Source: Varroa destructor (taxonomy: Eukaryota; Arthropoda; Arachnida; Mesostigmata; Varroidae). From it: a stretch of 64,000 bases of DNA. The stretch spans positions 10,500,248 to 10,564,247 of the forward strand of contig NW_019211454.1 in the NCBI RefSeq assembly GCF_002443255.2. Reading direction: 5' to 3'. How positions within the stretch are numbered: the stretch's first letter is position 1; the number at the start of each line of letters is the position of its first letter. The notes beneath the pieces are model-generated. The model saw nothing but the letters and a program-made list of their open reading frames with translations. It was not told where the DNA came from and did not search any database. Shown here in pieces: positions 24,501 through 38,400 of the stretch. A program made the position numbers and the translations under genes.

Positions 24501-27500
24501 TGCGTTTTATCTAATTTAATGAGCACTCACATTTAGCTTCGTATACTAATTTACTTAGTTTACAGTTTTTTGTGAAGCGTTTTTGTTTTTGTTATCTAAG
24601 TAAGAAAAACGTTATGCATTTCGACATTTCTTCTTTATATGAGCAACTGAAGCAAGTGCCATAATTGGTCGGTTGCCACCACTAGATATGACGCCTTCAA
24701 GCCTTTCTCACGAGCTAATACAACTACAGCGCGCACATCTAAGAAGCTATACTTTTGTTAAGGCTTTATAGACTTGTTGCTTAACTAACACTCAATTGAG
24801 TAATGCTCCTGTGCACACAACTTATGCATACTATGGCAACAATCGAAATTATAAGCCGGAGTTAGTTTTATTTGCTAGGGCTTACCGCTTGGTTCAGAGC
24901 TGTCGTCTAGTCCATCTAACTCCTCTTTGGAGGCCAGCCTCGCGGGTGAAGGCATAACAGCCACTTGTGGTTTGACGTCCTTTCCACGAAAATCGAACAC
25001 CATCGAGGTACAGTTGGTGCTAAGGCTCCCGACCATGTAACTCCCCATATTTCCCACTGACCCTGCAGAACCCGATGTAGTTGAATTGCATCCGGCTAGA
25101 GGACGTGAATTACTTTCGCTCAAAAGTAAAGGACAGGCGCGCGGTTTGACGATCAGCGATGGCGTACGTGGTTCAGACACGGTGTCGGTAACAAGTCCAG
25201 CAGGCGACCATGACACTTGCATCTGTTGAGCACCGGCTGATGCTATCTGGCGAGAAGACACTGAAGTTAAGTTGGTTTGCGGCCGAATATCGCTTCCGCA
25301 GTTGATGCCTGTAACTATTGCAATCATCACATCATTGTTGCTACTGCTGATATTATCTTATTTCGCGTACGTTATCTAGATAGTTATAGCGTTTGAACAA
25401 TCAGTACCATTATCATCGCCATGCTGTTACCAGCTGCTGTTGCTGCAGAAAAGCTCTTTCATAATACGCTAATTACACGGAGGTAATACATTGTCGCCTT
25501 ATTCTCAAGAGAGCTAAGCATCTAGACACCTACACAGATCTAGAATATAACCTATACAGTAAGAGATAGACCCTTGCACCCAATACCGTTACAATAGGAA
25601 AATTTTATAACTGGGTGCTTGTAATTAGGACGTTAACAAAACTCCTTTTTTATATTCAGACCTGAAATGCTCGATAAAATATATAGATTATGTACAAATT
25701 GCACGCCAAATGAACGCTTGTGCGATATAATTGGCTACTGAAATAGCATCCTTACATTCATTGCAGGGTCACACAACTCTACTGTGCATACATACACACG
25801 TTATCCGCTAGGGCAAGCATGGACTAACAATTCCTAGGTCCGTTGATCGTTTGCACCCGGTTTAAATTATCACATACCGTAGCAGTTGATATGCGAACGC
25901 TTCAAAATCGAAGTAGCCTTATCCGAACACAGACACGGACACGTAAACACATCATACATCGGATTTTTTTACTGCATTTTACGTGTTTTGCGCACTCCCG
26001 CCATACAGTTTGAACAGCGTCTGAAGCGAATCTGATTTGGCAAGTGGCGTCGTCATAGTAAAAGGAGGTACCTGCACGCTTATCGAAAGAGGTATACTCT
26101 GGCGACTGAAAATACTCGATCTCTCTACAAAAAAATTACGTTTTTTTTGCGTTCATTGTAAAATGCTCATTATAGTGGCAATGGTGGTTGTCGTCCCCAT
26201 GCTTTTCTCGGCCGTCTAGCGGACCCGTTTTTGCAAGGTGCCAACCGCTAATAGTTCCTGGCTGTTTCTGTAAATTCAGTATCTTGTTGCAGAGTTTCGC
26301 GTTATGTTATTGTCACTGCTACTGGTGTCTGCTGCTATTGTCAGTGGGTTTTTCTGACTCTTCAACGAATAATGGCCTGACTGTCTATCTGGTAAGGTTA
26401 GCGCTGATTGTTGGCAGTGCTTTTCGCTGCCTCTGTCCACTCGACGCTCCTTCCGTTCGACTTACCTATAAGCCAGCGCGGTCGGCTTTTAATCGACTGT
26501 TGGTTTACTGTTTGGTTCCTACTGCCATTGCCGACAAGGCAGGATCGACGACGACGACGGACCACAATGAGAGTGAAGTCAACTGATCAACAAGTTGAAA
26601 ATCAGGACTAACGCCAGTGATCCATCTACTGCAGCGACTTGCACACCATAGCCACGGAGGTGCAGCGCTCGTTAGTGCTGTGGTATTCGCAGATGGTAGT
26701 ACGCCAATATGAATAAATACATGTAAAATATGATATTTTTTCGAGCACCAGGAGAAGCTGGGGCTGAGAAGAGAGAAGGGCTTACCCGTTAAACCAGCAA
26801 CATTAGTAGACAACACAGTCTGATATAGTAGTCGAAACAAGCAACCTTTGGAAAGTCCTCGTCCTTTCTGTACAGCGTTGCCATTTACTACGTGGCAGAC
26901 AGTAGTGATTTGTCCGTCGGATGCCGAATGGCCGTCGATGTTCTATCGACACAGGCGCCCGTTGGGCGCACCAAACTTCAAGTTGGCACCATCGCTCGAA
27001 AGGCGGCGGATCGGCAACAGAAGGCGAGAGTAGCCGCCACTGATAAAAGACCAGAGCGCCGGCCTGTTCAGTCATGCATTTCTGCTCCTTCGAAGAAGTT
27101 TCTACTACCGACTGAACAGTTTTAACAGAAGTAGTAGCAATGTGCTAATTAAACGTACTAATTCGCATAATAATTCGAAAGCTCTTCTTATCAACCTTCT
27201 AATTTAAGGAATGCATTATTAATCGGACAAGCGTTCTACTGGCTTCTTACGCACCGTAAATATACATAATATTTGCACGATAAAATAACACTGATATACT
27301 AAGCAAGCTTTCACTCAACATATACATGTCTTGTGATATATCAAGTTCGTTAAAAGATACTTGCCATGTTGGACCAAGTCTGTATATATCTTTATAATTT
27401 CCCTTATCTAGTTGAACCGACCTTTTAAGATATTCGCATCTACTTATGACACAGCAGCGACATAGTAGAAATGCTAGTGGCTAGATACTAACGATCATTC

Positions 27501-29091
27501 TCTGAAGAGCTGACCAATTCTAATCTCCTCAAGCAAAGGTTATGTAAGGGGCGAAAGTGGAGCCGGTCTAGGTTTTAACATTTTATCACGTTCGTAAGTA
27601 ACTAGAATACCAGCCAGCCCAGTGAGAGCCCTAACTTGGATCAAGTTATTGCCTCAAACAAAAAAAGTTAATTATTACAAGCACAAAACAATATTAAAAA
27701 ATCTTTTTTTTTTCAGTTTTGTGCCGTGATGTCGAATGTGATGTCTTCTCCAGAAAAGGGTTGACAATTTCTGACAAAGTCGATGGTTTCATGAAGCTTA
27801 CTTTCTTGGTTTCTCAAACAGCCTGGTAATGACGCGCGATATAGTTGACCCAGGGGCTATGGGAGGCCCGCTATAGCGTCACCAAATGACTATATCAAGA
27901 TAACGGAGTTTACGGATCAGGATCACTGAGCTCTCGGAACAAGGTAGTCAGATGAGGAAAGAAATGTGATCTAATTGTTGGAACCGGTTAATACAATAAT
28001 AAGCAATGTGACGAAACGGCTCAAAAAATGCGGCTCATAATTTACTAAAGCAAACAAATGGAAGAGCCTTATCATAAATAATACACTGAAATAATATAGA
28101 AAATAACAGATTTTACGGATGTCAAGTCACAGAGTAATAGAACAACCGTAAACGATTCGGATTTACAGCTAGGTCACTTTGGTCTCACCTCACGTTAGGT
28201 TAGATTGGGAAAAGTAATGAGGTCAAGTTGGGCGGCTTTTGGCGCGTTTAATGCGGATCACGTACAAATAACCGAATAAGGTGGCCGCTTATCACTCCGG
28301 CAGACCGGATTCAAAAATTGCACATTGTTAAAAACAAACATCTATTAAATCTATTTTATGTTAGCTCTGAAAGCTATCTACTACTTCACTGACTAAGCCG
28401 TGCTCGGCGCAATTACTACAATACAAAGCCTTCTGTCGCGCGTACTGTTGGTCTCCATAAAATCATTGTATAGTAAAAAGATGGAAAACGTTCGATTTCA
28501 AGGGCCTCCCGTGAAGTTAAATGATAATAGACAAACATACAACAAAACACACACTGAGGAATCTTCGGGAAGTGCCACAGCTACACAAACCCTAGCTGCT
28601 TTATATACTTTACGGGTATAAGGAGCTGGTCTTGGATCATCCATTTAGTGACGAAGTCACAGCCTGCATGATGTGGGCATAATCTTAAATGAAAACGCAT
28701 TTCCCACTTGGATTTTTTTACTTTTAAATCACTTTGTCTTTTAGTTAGTATCCGGTGAGATTTACACTAAAATTCAATATGTTCCGACAAGCTGTCCATG
28801 CTATTACTTGTTTTCATTATAAGCATTACATTTAATTATAAACGTGTTGTACAGTTATTTGATACACAGAACGAACTGGCTAGATCATCCGTCATTAATA
28901 TCGTCGGAGGCACTAATATAGACGCTAACTTGAACTTACATGTGCGATTCACGCTGATCTTTTTAGTGCTTCTTTAGAATAGAAATCACGTTTTTCTTAC
29001 CCAAGTTCTCATCGCTTATTAGAACTTTAAGCAAATTATACGCATTAATGTTATTGCACGCAGCCAATTTGCTTTTTTCCGAGGAAAAAAT

Positions 29092-29129
<38 letters not shown>

Positions 29130-29148
29130 CATATGCATATATATACAT

Positions 29149-29211
<63 letters not shown>

Positions 29212-31480
29212 CTCCCACTTGAAACAACTGACAAATAGGCCATGAACCTACTAATTAATAATTATTTACAATTATGCGACAATGATATTACGATATCAAT
29301 GAAAATTACCCAATGCAACGAAGTTAACAAGTGAATAAGTACTTCAAATATAATTATAAAAAATATATATTTATAGAGCACGCACTCATAATACCTGGAT
29401 CTGCGATGCTGGACACAAGGGTATTATGTGAGTGCTCCGCACTGACATTGACCTGCCGATTGATTTCGTTGAGAACCGCCTCTGTACCATTTACATTAGA
29501 CGTAGAAGTGGCAAGTACGGTCAGACAAGTATTCGTTTGACTGTTGTCCTTGTTATGAAGAAGTTTATTCAAGGGGGGACTATTTCTTGCTTCGGATTCT
29601 GAAGGTGGCTGCTCCTTACGAAGGGGCTTGATGTTTGCTACTGGTTTTTTTATCGGGGATGTCTTGTTATTGCGTAGGATGCCGCCACTTCCCTATTCGG
29701 AGGATAGAAAGCAGAGCCAAAATACCTGGATCTTTTATCTACCGGCTAATCAGAAAAAAGCTTACTGGATATTGCCTTTGAGCGCTTCCACCTCAAGAGA
29801 TTGTTAGCAGTAATGTTATCGGTACTTGTTTGGCGAGCCAATCACATAATACACCACATAACTTTGGGTAGCGTCGTCAGATTTTAAGAAGAATTATAAC
29901 AAATCGCATAATTTTCACATCTAATACAAATTTTGCAATTGAATGAACTGTTCAACATTGCAATAACTGTGCGAATGCCTTTACCAAACTGACCTTCTGT
30001 GAAAGATGCGAAGCTGCGGAAGATTGATGGAGGGTGCCATTGGTCAGATGCTGCGGGGATGACGACGTTGAGGTCTGTTCGAAGAAGCTTTTGTACTTTC
30101 GTACGATATCTCTACGGGGCAGTTCACTTTCAACAACCGAACTCATCGAAGAACTCACCACACCTGCACGCTGATTTCCTGGTCCTTGATATACACGTTT
30201 ATGTATAGTCGACCGACAATTAATCTCACGTATGCATATATTTATCAATAGGCCTGGTTTACATGGCCATCCTTAATTAATGTTTGTTCACAAATAAGTC
30301 TCTCATTTGTCTTTGACTATGTGTCAGTAATTACGCGATCGAATGAAGTTTTAGTATCAAGATCGTAGGAGCGGCGACCTAGCCAATCTTTAATTAGGAA
30401 TTATGAAAATTGTTCATGTTTCAAAGCGAGAAAACATAATTACCATTATCGCAGGCGCTATTGCTGTTGTTGTTCGTGGCGTTCAAATGGTGACTTTCGT
30501 AATGACGGTTGGCATCGAGTAGAATTTCCATCGAGGGGCACTTTGGAACGAGAGGGTTCCGTCGGGGCTCATGATGTCGCATGTTAGCTGGCGAAATCAT
30601 CAATAACTTGTGGGTTGTGTTCATTGCAGCGCCGATTCCACTGACTGAAGATGCGGCCGGAACTCTGTGAAAAGCACCGCCAGTTTCCGCAGTTGTGTTG
30701 GGCCCCATCCCATCCTGGAGATTTTCTAATGAGGCACATGACCGAAGATGATTTTTTTTTCCAGGGGCATGAGTAGATATGGCACCGTTCTGACCGCCAA
30801 CTTGGTTGTTCATCGATAAATTGATGAACTTTGACTTTAGGCTACATGGAGTAGAAAATTAGAGTGGGCCATTTTTAGAAAATGCCCATCTGGATTATTG
30901 ATTGTATAGCTTCGATTAGTATCATTGCAAAGTTGCTTTTTTAGAAGACAAACTTGGACAAAAAAGAGCATAACGTATCACAAGTAACGCTTTTTAAGCG
31001 GCTTGGTATATTAAAATAGGTGTGTAATTTGAACCAACCACGTCTGGTGTACTACATTGGGCTACAAAATGTATACTTTGCAAAATAAATAGATATATAT
31101 ATATACATATATATATTTACTTTGAGCTTCACTCAGCCGTATGCAAATATCAACAATTGCTAAGTTGGTATGTCGTTTTTTTCTAACTGCCAATCTTTTA
31201 TCCGCGAACAAATAGCTTTGATTATTCGTAATAGGAATACTTTTATTGTTTTTACCGGTCAACGATGCCGGGCCCGTACTCCCAGTAGTCCTGTTCGTGG
31301 CTGATTGAAGCGACATCTTGCGATGAATGGGAAGGCCGCATCCTCGCCAAGGACACCACTTCAGTGCCTTCTAGACCCCCGACACCTCCGCCACTAGAGT
31401 TGCTCAACGAAGTGCGATGAATTAACACCGGGCTCTGCTCGACACAGACACCGCGCTCCTCGCCCATCATCTCCAGACAA
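21536..31480 (-). CDS. Phostensin/taperin-like PP1-binding scaffold protein (eight 3' exons)
   Basis: Eight exons join in phase: 31256-31480, 30444-30841, 29994-30178, 29395-29692, 24886-25308, 24163-24406, 23234-23346, 21536-21735, about 695 codons ending SSDLLF and stop. The protein is Ser/Thr/Asn-rich, apparently mostly disordered, with islands that look conserved: [63 protein letters not shown] and [17 protein letters not shown]. Near the C-terminus [19 protein letters not shown] precedes [17 protein letters not shown] and an Asp-rich tract. This order recalls 'LKISF...YQYPSE' of human phostensin, where the ISF motif docks protein phosphatase 1; taperin is related. Those proteins bind PP1 and F-actin. 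Here the basic residue before the motif is displaced. Exon 24163-24406 uses GTGACT as donor to keep frame, although GTACGT four bases earlier looks stronger. The family call is inference; exon structure is firmer. Confidence 0.6.
25309..29394 (-). other. 4.1-kb intron of the scaffold-like gene with a GC-rich island
   Basis: Most of the intron is AT-rich. From about 26180 to 27120 composition shifts to GC-rich, with overlapping ORFs of 60-130 codons on both strands. No ORF shows a domain. The island might be an alternative promoter or first exon for a short isoform starting at exon 24886-25308. An AT/CATATA microsatellite block occupies 29092-29204. Confidence 0.35.
29092..29210. repeat. Compound (AT)n / CATATA microsatellite
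   Basis: Nearly pure alternating AT is broken by CATATA and GTATATAC units and ends in a short GA run. It lies within the 4.1-kb intron, about 180 bases from exon 29395-29692. Confidence 0.95.
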
Positions 31481-34400
31481 CTGAAATTAAACAGAAGTAA
31501 AAGCGATGTGAGAATACGCTCGCGTTACCCTAAGACAGTAGTTAGTAGGTTAAGAGTTAACCTATGTATTATTATATAAATGTTACATATATAATAGTAT
31601 ATAAGTATCCCGAATGGGAAAACAAACTTTCACACAAGCTTACTTGCCTAAATAATTTAGTTCACATTGGGAGGGCAATAAAATCTGATTTCTATACCTA
31701 TTATGTATAAACACGACGTATCGAAGCTAGCGAAATTCATCTGGCCAAATTGAAGTCTACTGATAAAATCTTTGCAACAAAGCGATATGCCGCTTTGCAG
31801 CTTCGATTGTAAGAACGTCAGATACAGAACGTTGCATTTCGAGTCGGTTCTATTTCTACGTAGGAATTACGGTGGAGCGTGGTAGTGCTATTGGTAGCAG
31901 ACACCGCTCCTGCTGACAACCACTCCTTCGAACAACCGAAAACTGCGAGGAGCGGGATATCGGTTTATTCCTGTCACGTTTCGTAGCGAGCCAGCCGTGC
32001 TAAGCAGCGCATAGTGGCTTAAGTACGTAAAACTTGACACATTTATTTCTGTCTTTTGCGGATCTGTACAATATTGATAAAAAAAATATCACGTCCGAGA
32101 GGTACCTTCGCGTGGCTTTTTCTGTCAAATTCCTGTTTAATTAGCGGTATAGACCCCGTCGGCAGCTAATGAATCGCACTCTTTTTCTATAATACTTCGT
32201 CTAAGTCTGATCCCATAATTGATAAACTTAATTGTAAATACGGAACGTGTGAGACGAATTGACGGACTTGAGATCTCTAAATTTATAGTCGACCTTACAA
32301 AAGCACATACTGAGATAATAGTAGCTTACGATCCAATCAGGTAGTTGTATTGAAAATCGCTAAAGGGGAGCAAATCACATCAGATTAACAAATTATGTTA
32401 TAAGTCAATACGTAAAACAAACAAGTATATTAGAAATGTGGTATCAACGAATATACCATATTATTGGTTTAAAGTATATTATAAATTCAAATGCAGACGA
32501 CTAAAAAGAGCAACGACGACACGAGTTACCCTCTGCCTCAACTTCAACGGTGATTGAAAAGCTAGGACGGTCTTGCCATGAAAAATGGTCTAAGAGAATG
32601 TGTGATTACAGAAGGCGTAACTAACAGGATGAGGCGGAAGGCATAGAAAGGGATGTAGGGGGAGGGGGGAGGGGGTAGACCCGCTAAACATTCATTAACA
32701 CGCCACAGTCCTTGCACGTGCAAGTTCATCGAACAGAGCGTGCGAACACCTATAGTAGCAATCATTTTATGTTTGTGTACAGGAGCTGATGGCCGTAGCA
32801 GACGCTCAACTTAGAGGGCAACAGGCCGATGTTCGCACGTAATCAACTAAATGGCCGAATGAATGAATAATTGGAGACGACGACGTTATATGGTCGTGAT
32901 TACACAAAAGAAAAACCGTCAGGGCTCGGTGCGGGCGTCCCGGCAGCGATTGTTCCCGTCGCGATTGACAGTTCGTTTTAAATAACAGCAAGCAAACAAA
33001 CAGTATAATGATAGCTTCTTCCTTACCCTATGCAGCCATGGAATTAACATGCATATGTACGATCACGCATTCACATACATACAAACGCATAGAAACAAAC
33101 ATATCATACACATGTACGAACGATGCGACTATGATAAATGCGTCTGTCCCTTTAAGTTGATTGTGACGAATAAACAGACGTCTTCTTCAGACAACAATAT
33201 CGCCAAATGTTTCCCTACCTTTGATCACCAGTACTCAAGCATCACTTTTATTGCGCTGTTGCATTAATTAACATGTCTTAATATTCATGTTGATTGTATT
33301 TCTACGTTTATCTGTTATATGAGGTGCAGTTGCAAGTTCGTTTCATTAATGTATTGAGAAGAGCTTCAAATCATAATTTCTTTTAAAGACCTTGAGCTTG
33401 AAAGAAAGAGTTCGAATATTTTCACCGTCAAAGACATGAATCCTATAGAGATTGAAAGTATTATCATGTGTATCTATTCTAGTTCTAGCATTCTGTTTGC
33501 TTTGAATAAAAGGTCTACGAAGGCTTTGCTATCGTCAGCGACCAAGGGTTACATAATAACAATAGGATTAAAAGCTGAATGTTTCTTGCCGATGGCCCAT
33601 GGAATTCGACTCCATCGAAATACTTTATCTACTGATCACTATCATTATACGTACGTGCGTAGAGTATTATTTCTTAGCAATTACCTCACGGAAGACCATA
33701 CTTTGCGAAGAAGTAAAAAAAGGATAGCCAGTGTTCAAAGAAACGAATTGGGCTTCCCGTCTGGGTTGCGCTACGTTGGGATGAATAAACACCTCATCCC
33801 CTTTTCAAGCCTTCCTCCAAAGCATATTATGTAATCGAAAAGCGCAACTTGTCGCATGTCGAAAGACATCCCCACGGCCCGTACCCCTGTCCCGTCTGGC
33901 CATAACTGATGACTGCATTGACTGCTAGCGTATCGCAAGCAAAAACATCAGTGGAGTCGCTTATGCTACGATTAGCACTAATGGAAGGGCAGCAGTATGC
34001 TGGTCCTGACTGTTAGCGCCTACCAAGCAAATGGCCTACGTGTGTCCGCGCGTCTATGTGCTAATTGTTCTCGACGGTAGAACGCCGGTGGAAAATAGTG
34101 AAGCAGCAAAATAACGAAAATGCTCCCGGTACACAGTAACGGGTGTTGTCGGCCGAAAAAGCTCATCCCATTTGCCAGCTTCACGCAGGATTCCGGGTGT
34201 TGACCAATTATAAATGATAGCTAACTAGATCCAGCAGAACCTGGATTTATCTACGTTTCATAAGCACAAGGATAGTTTTTGTGTTGTACCAAATAATCCG
34301 AACAAAGTATCATTCGTAAATTGGACTAATCTTAAGGCTGGCTGGAAGCGAAAGAAACGCAACAGGCTACGACCGAAGTTACTGGAATCCATCCTTGTAG

Positions 34401-35360
34401 AGAGAGTTATTTTCGGGTTGTGCACCACAAAGGCACTACTGAAGAAGCAGAGCGTGTTGATCCATAGCTCCTCCTGTTTTCATTCAATGTTTTCAGAGTA
34501 CCGCAGTGCGTCTGCTGTCTTTTGTTGCCAAGCTATGGAAGTGTGTACTGCTGCTGTCCTGTGCTTTATTCATTCGTTTGATATCTGAAGTACGTCAGCC
34601 CCGACCTTTTTGATTAGCACTGTACCTCAATGAAACCGTTGATAGCATCGTACATCATTCGCCTTTGCGTGGGACTACAATATCTACTCGTTTTCAATTA
34701 ATGGATTTATCTTGTAAGGTAAATATGAGTGCTGTTCTTTAAGCTATTTCGAATGGTAAGGGATTGAGCGCTACGGTTTTGAATTTCGCAAAGGATATTG
34801 TGTTTTAAAGGTTGTCGTGTTGAATGAAGCACACATTTCACTTAAGAAGGCGGCTCGATGCGCAGCTGGTGCGTTTTCCGTAGTTTTAAACAACACTAAT
34901 ACGGTAATAAGGTAGTCCAACTTAGAAGATTAACTACAGAGACAAATCGAGTTCTTTTATTTTTAGCATGTGTGTAATTGTATTATTCGTTGATTTCACG
35001 GATTTGAGCTGTTCGCTGTTTCGGGGAGTGTAATCCCGAACCTTTGTAGACAGCCTTGAGAGGCGATGTGCCAGTCTCCCATTTTATTTTAATTCAACAG
35101 ACTTTGTGTAACCATATTTGAAGTTTTGGGCCAGTTGTGTTTCAATCATACGCTATGGGGCGCAGTTGTTTATCTAAATTGTCGTTCATTGATATTTGTT
35201 TACGATCATTCATTGCCCAGTGAGTACGAGCATGTACGTACTACGCTTCAGAACAGCTTCCAAGCCTAACTTAAAGAATAATTAGAATGGATATTGAAAA
35301 TTCAGAGAGAGCCTCATTAATTTTATCGTATATGATAAATGCGAATCCGTTAAAATGAAT

Positions 35361-35363
<3 letters not shown>

Positions 35364-35415
<52 letters not shown>
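35364..35415. repeat. (AT)n microsatellite
   Basis: About 26 alternating AT units lie inside the long intron, with unique sequence on both sides. Confidence 0.97.
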
Positions 35416-35418
<3 letters not shown>

Positions 35419-38400
35419 TCAGGTTTCCATACCGGTTCAGATACCAATACTAGTAAGCCAATGCCACCGCAGCGTTTAGACGCTTTACAGCATTAGTCAA
35501 ATGATGAAGGGTTCCTTTTCTCTCCCTATACCTCTCTGGGGCTTTTGTGTAACAATCCAACGACAGTAAACATGTCGTCTGATGAAAACTTGTATACTTT
35601 CGCGATGACAGCAGGAACTATTAGTCTTGCTACTATCAGTGCTGACCATAGCGGCAAAGAATAGTCATCATCGTCATCTTTGCGGTAGTGGTGGTAACGG
35701 CCTCGATGCTGTGGTACAGGTAACCTCCTCTGAGGACGGCGGTAGGTACGAACAAAACGCGACTTGCTATTTTCTTACGGCGTAGCAAACAGCAGCAGCA
35801 GCAATAAGTATCACAATGGTGACAACAGCAATATGCATATCGTGTTGGTCGATTAGCGGTTGTAGACCAGAGTTAAATTGCCCGACGCAATGGCTTGCTT
35901 AACTAGACACGCAGCTTTTTTATGGGCTATATTAAGAGCGCAAGCTACAGTGTTTACAAGGAACCAGCAGCAACTGTATTGCATGAAATTGTCTGAAAGA
36001 ATGGACGACATCATATAGCACTCATAACTTCGCCAGCAAAAATGCGTACATTGGCACCGGTTATAGCCATCGTTGCTCGCGTTTCAGCACAGACCATGAA
36101 TAGTTAGTTACTTGACAGAGTCAACTTCGTCCTCAGGTAACTGTGGAGATAGGAAACAGAACAAAAGATAACAGTAGGGTCAGCAAATTGACAACACCAG
36201 CGGGGATGAGGAATGTAACCCTAGCGCGGGAGGCTTGCTGCACATCGTAAAAACGACTAGTACCAAGGCATTTCATCGGTTTCGCCTGTTCCCTCTAATT
36301 CTCTCTATACCTGGATATTTCTCTTGACCGACCTTGCCCCAAAGTGCTTCAGGACATCCGGCCCTCGAGTTCCATACTATGCCAGCTGTGAGGTAGGCGC
36401 ATCACCACGCAACCTCAATACGTATTGCTTTAGCTTTGCGCACTGTGAATTCGCCGGTCTATGAGGAGCAGCTTCGTAAAATATTTTGTGCTAATGGCTA
36501 GATTGGAGCACGTGATTTGTGTAAACATTATTCACAATACTAATCTCATGACCGCTTCAACTTTGACCGAAACACTTCCTTCTCGTCCTATCGAACTATT
36601 TTAACAGCCTCTTACATGCATAGTATGAGAGTACGTACTTGCTATAAAAACTATAGAACATTTCATACAATGAATATCATTAATTGTCTGAAAAGAAAGA
36701 TTTACGTTTAATATAGTCCTAGATTTTATAGATGAAAGGCCAATGCGGTTCGGAACATTTGTAACTTGATTATATCAGATTTATTTTAAAAATAGATACT
36801 TTAAATTAATCACCTATAGATTCATTGATGTCTCTTTGTAAGGAACGTATCCCAGTTCGTCAAGTTCCGAAAATAATCGAACAAAACTATATTTAGCTAA
36901 GCTTCGTTGTTCGAGAAGTTCCACAACCGGTACAAACTTCTTAATAGTAAATCATTGAAGGTAAATAACTTGTTTTTTTTTTTTGTTAGCATGACAGTCC
37001 TAAGCTGTAAATCAGCTTCCAAAGGACGCGGTTTGTTGTTGTTGTTGTTTACGCGTACATGCGTGCTCATGCATGCTTTAGTATGGACACGATACTATCA
37101 TGTATTATCATCATTATTCTACACATATGTGTATACGTACGTACCACCTGATGTTTTACTAAAACTTAATGAAAAGAGAAGGCAGACAGAATATTCTCAA
37201 GATTTAAGTTGTAATGTTCTCAAGTTGATACTATTGGTCTAGCTAGTCTGTGCGAGCGTGGAATACATTCAACGGATAAATCATCCTTATCATTATCAAT
37301 GTCGTCGTCATCAAATCAGATAACCGATCATTTGACAGATTTGTTGCTTATTAAAAGAAAGATAAAGTTCAGTCTATAAACCCACTTGACACCTGACAAT
37401 GACGAAGCTAAATTTCAACTACGTATATGTACAGGTCCGTTCCACTCCAGTCCATTCATAAGATAGCGTGGTATAAAAACAAATAAACTAAAGGGTACCA
37501 TAGCTTAGGAAAGGAGACCATAAGGCTTGCACCCACCGCCTATGCGTTAGGCACTATTAGCGTAAATCAGAAAATTTCCATTGGAGAATGGTAAGATACA
37601 TCAAGATAGAATGGCCGACAGAAAATATCACGTTAATTAATGTGCAACCATTGTGTCTGATAAATAGCAGCAGCTATACATTATAGATAACACGTTAGCC
37701 GACATTAAACGACAGTGACAACAACACATTAACCCGCATCCTCTTTCTCCGATCGGCGAGCGGTAACGTAAGCGGTAACCTTTTTTTTTCAACCAAGATG
37801 GGTGTTTTCTATTCGTTTACATCGCAGTGTAGATTCACTGTCTTCGTCTTCGTTGGTCTCGCGAAAATAGCCTTAACTTTGGTTAGCCATCGCAGTTTAG
37901 TAATAATAATTGGTAAAGACAATGAGAGACATTTGGATCATAACAACAGTTTTTCCTAAATAACTTGTTTTTTTTTGTTAGCATGACACGGAACGTTTTG
38001 CCAATCACTAGCTTTAGTAAGGCAGAGGACAGAAAACAGACGGGTAATAACAACGACACTCGACGCCTGATGGCCTGAAAGCAACACACTTCGTCAATCC
38101 GATATTACAATGAGCCTGTGTTCATTAAGGGAACAAGTGATTCTTTCTGGACACGTTAGGAGGAACGATAGATACCCTTTGCAATGTCCACTGACATAGA
38201 ATTTGGCATTTCACCATAGAATAACATCCTCTTAGCAGACAGCAGAAACTTCTAGGGACAACTTTAGTCGTTATTATCGCCTACAGCAATGTCTTCTATA
38301 ATTGCTGAAGCACTCGCTCATGTCATATTGAGTATTGATTGAGCTACTAGTGAACATCACTGTCACTTCAGCGATTTCAAATATCCCGTAAACTGTTTAT

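Noticed and set aside
31118..31192. Possible exon on the minus strand encoding [20 protein letters not shown] after exon 31256-31480
   Set aside because: It accepts the upstream phase but ends with one leftover base, while exon 30444-30841 needs two. Direct joining of 31256-31480 to 30444-30841 is in phase, so this frame is probably intronic.
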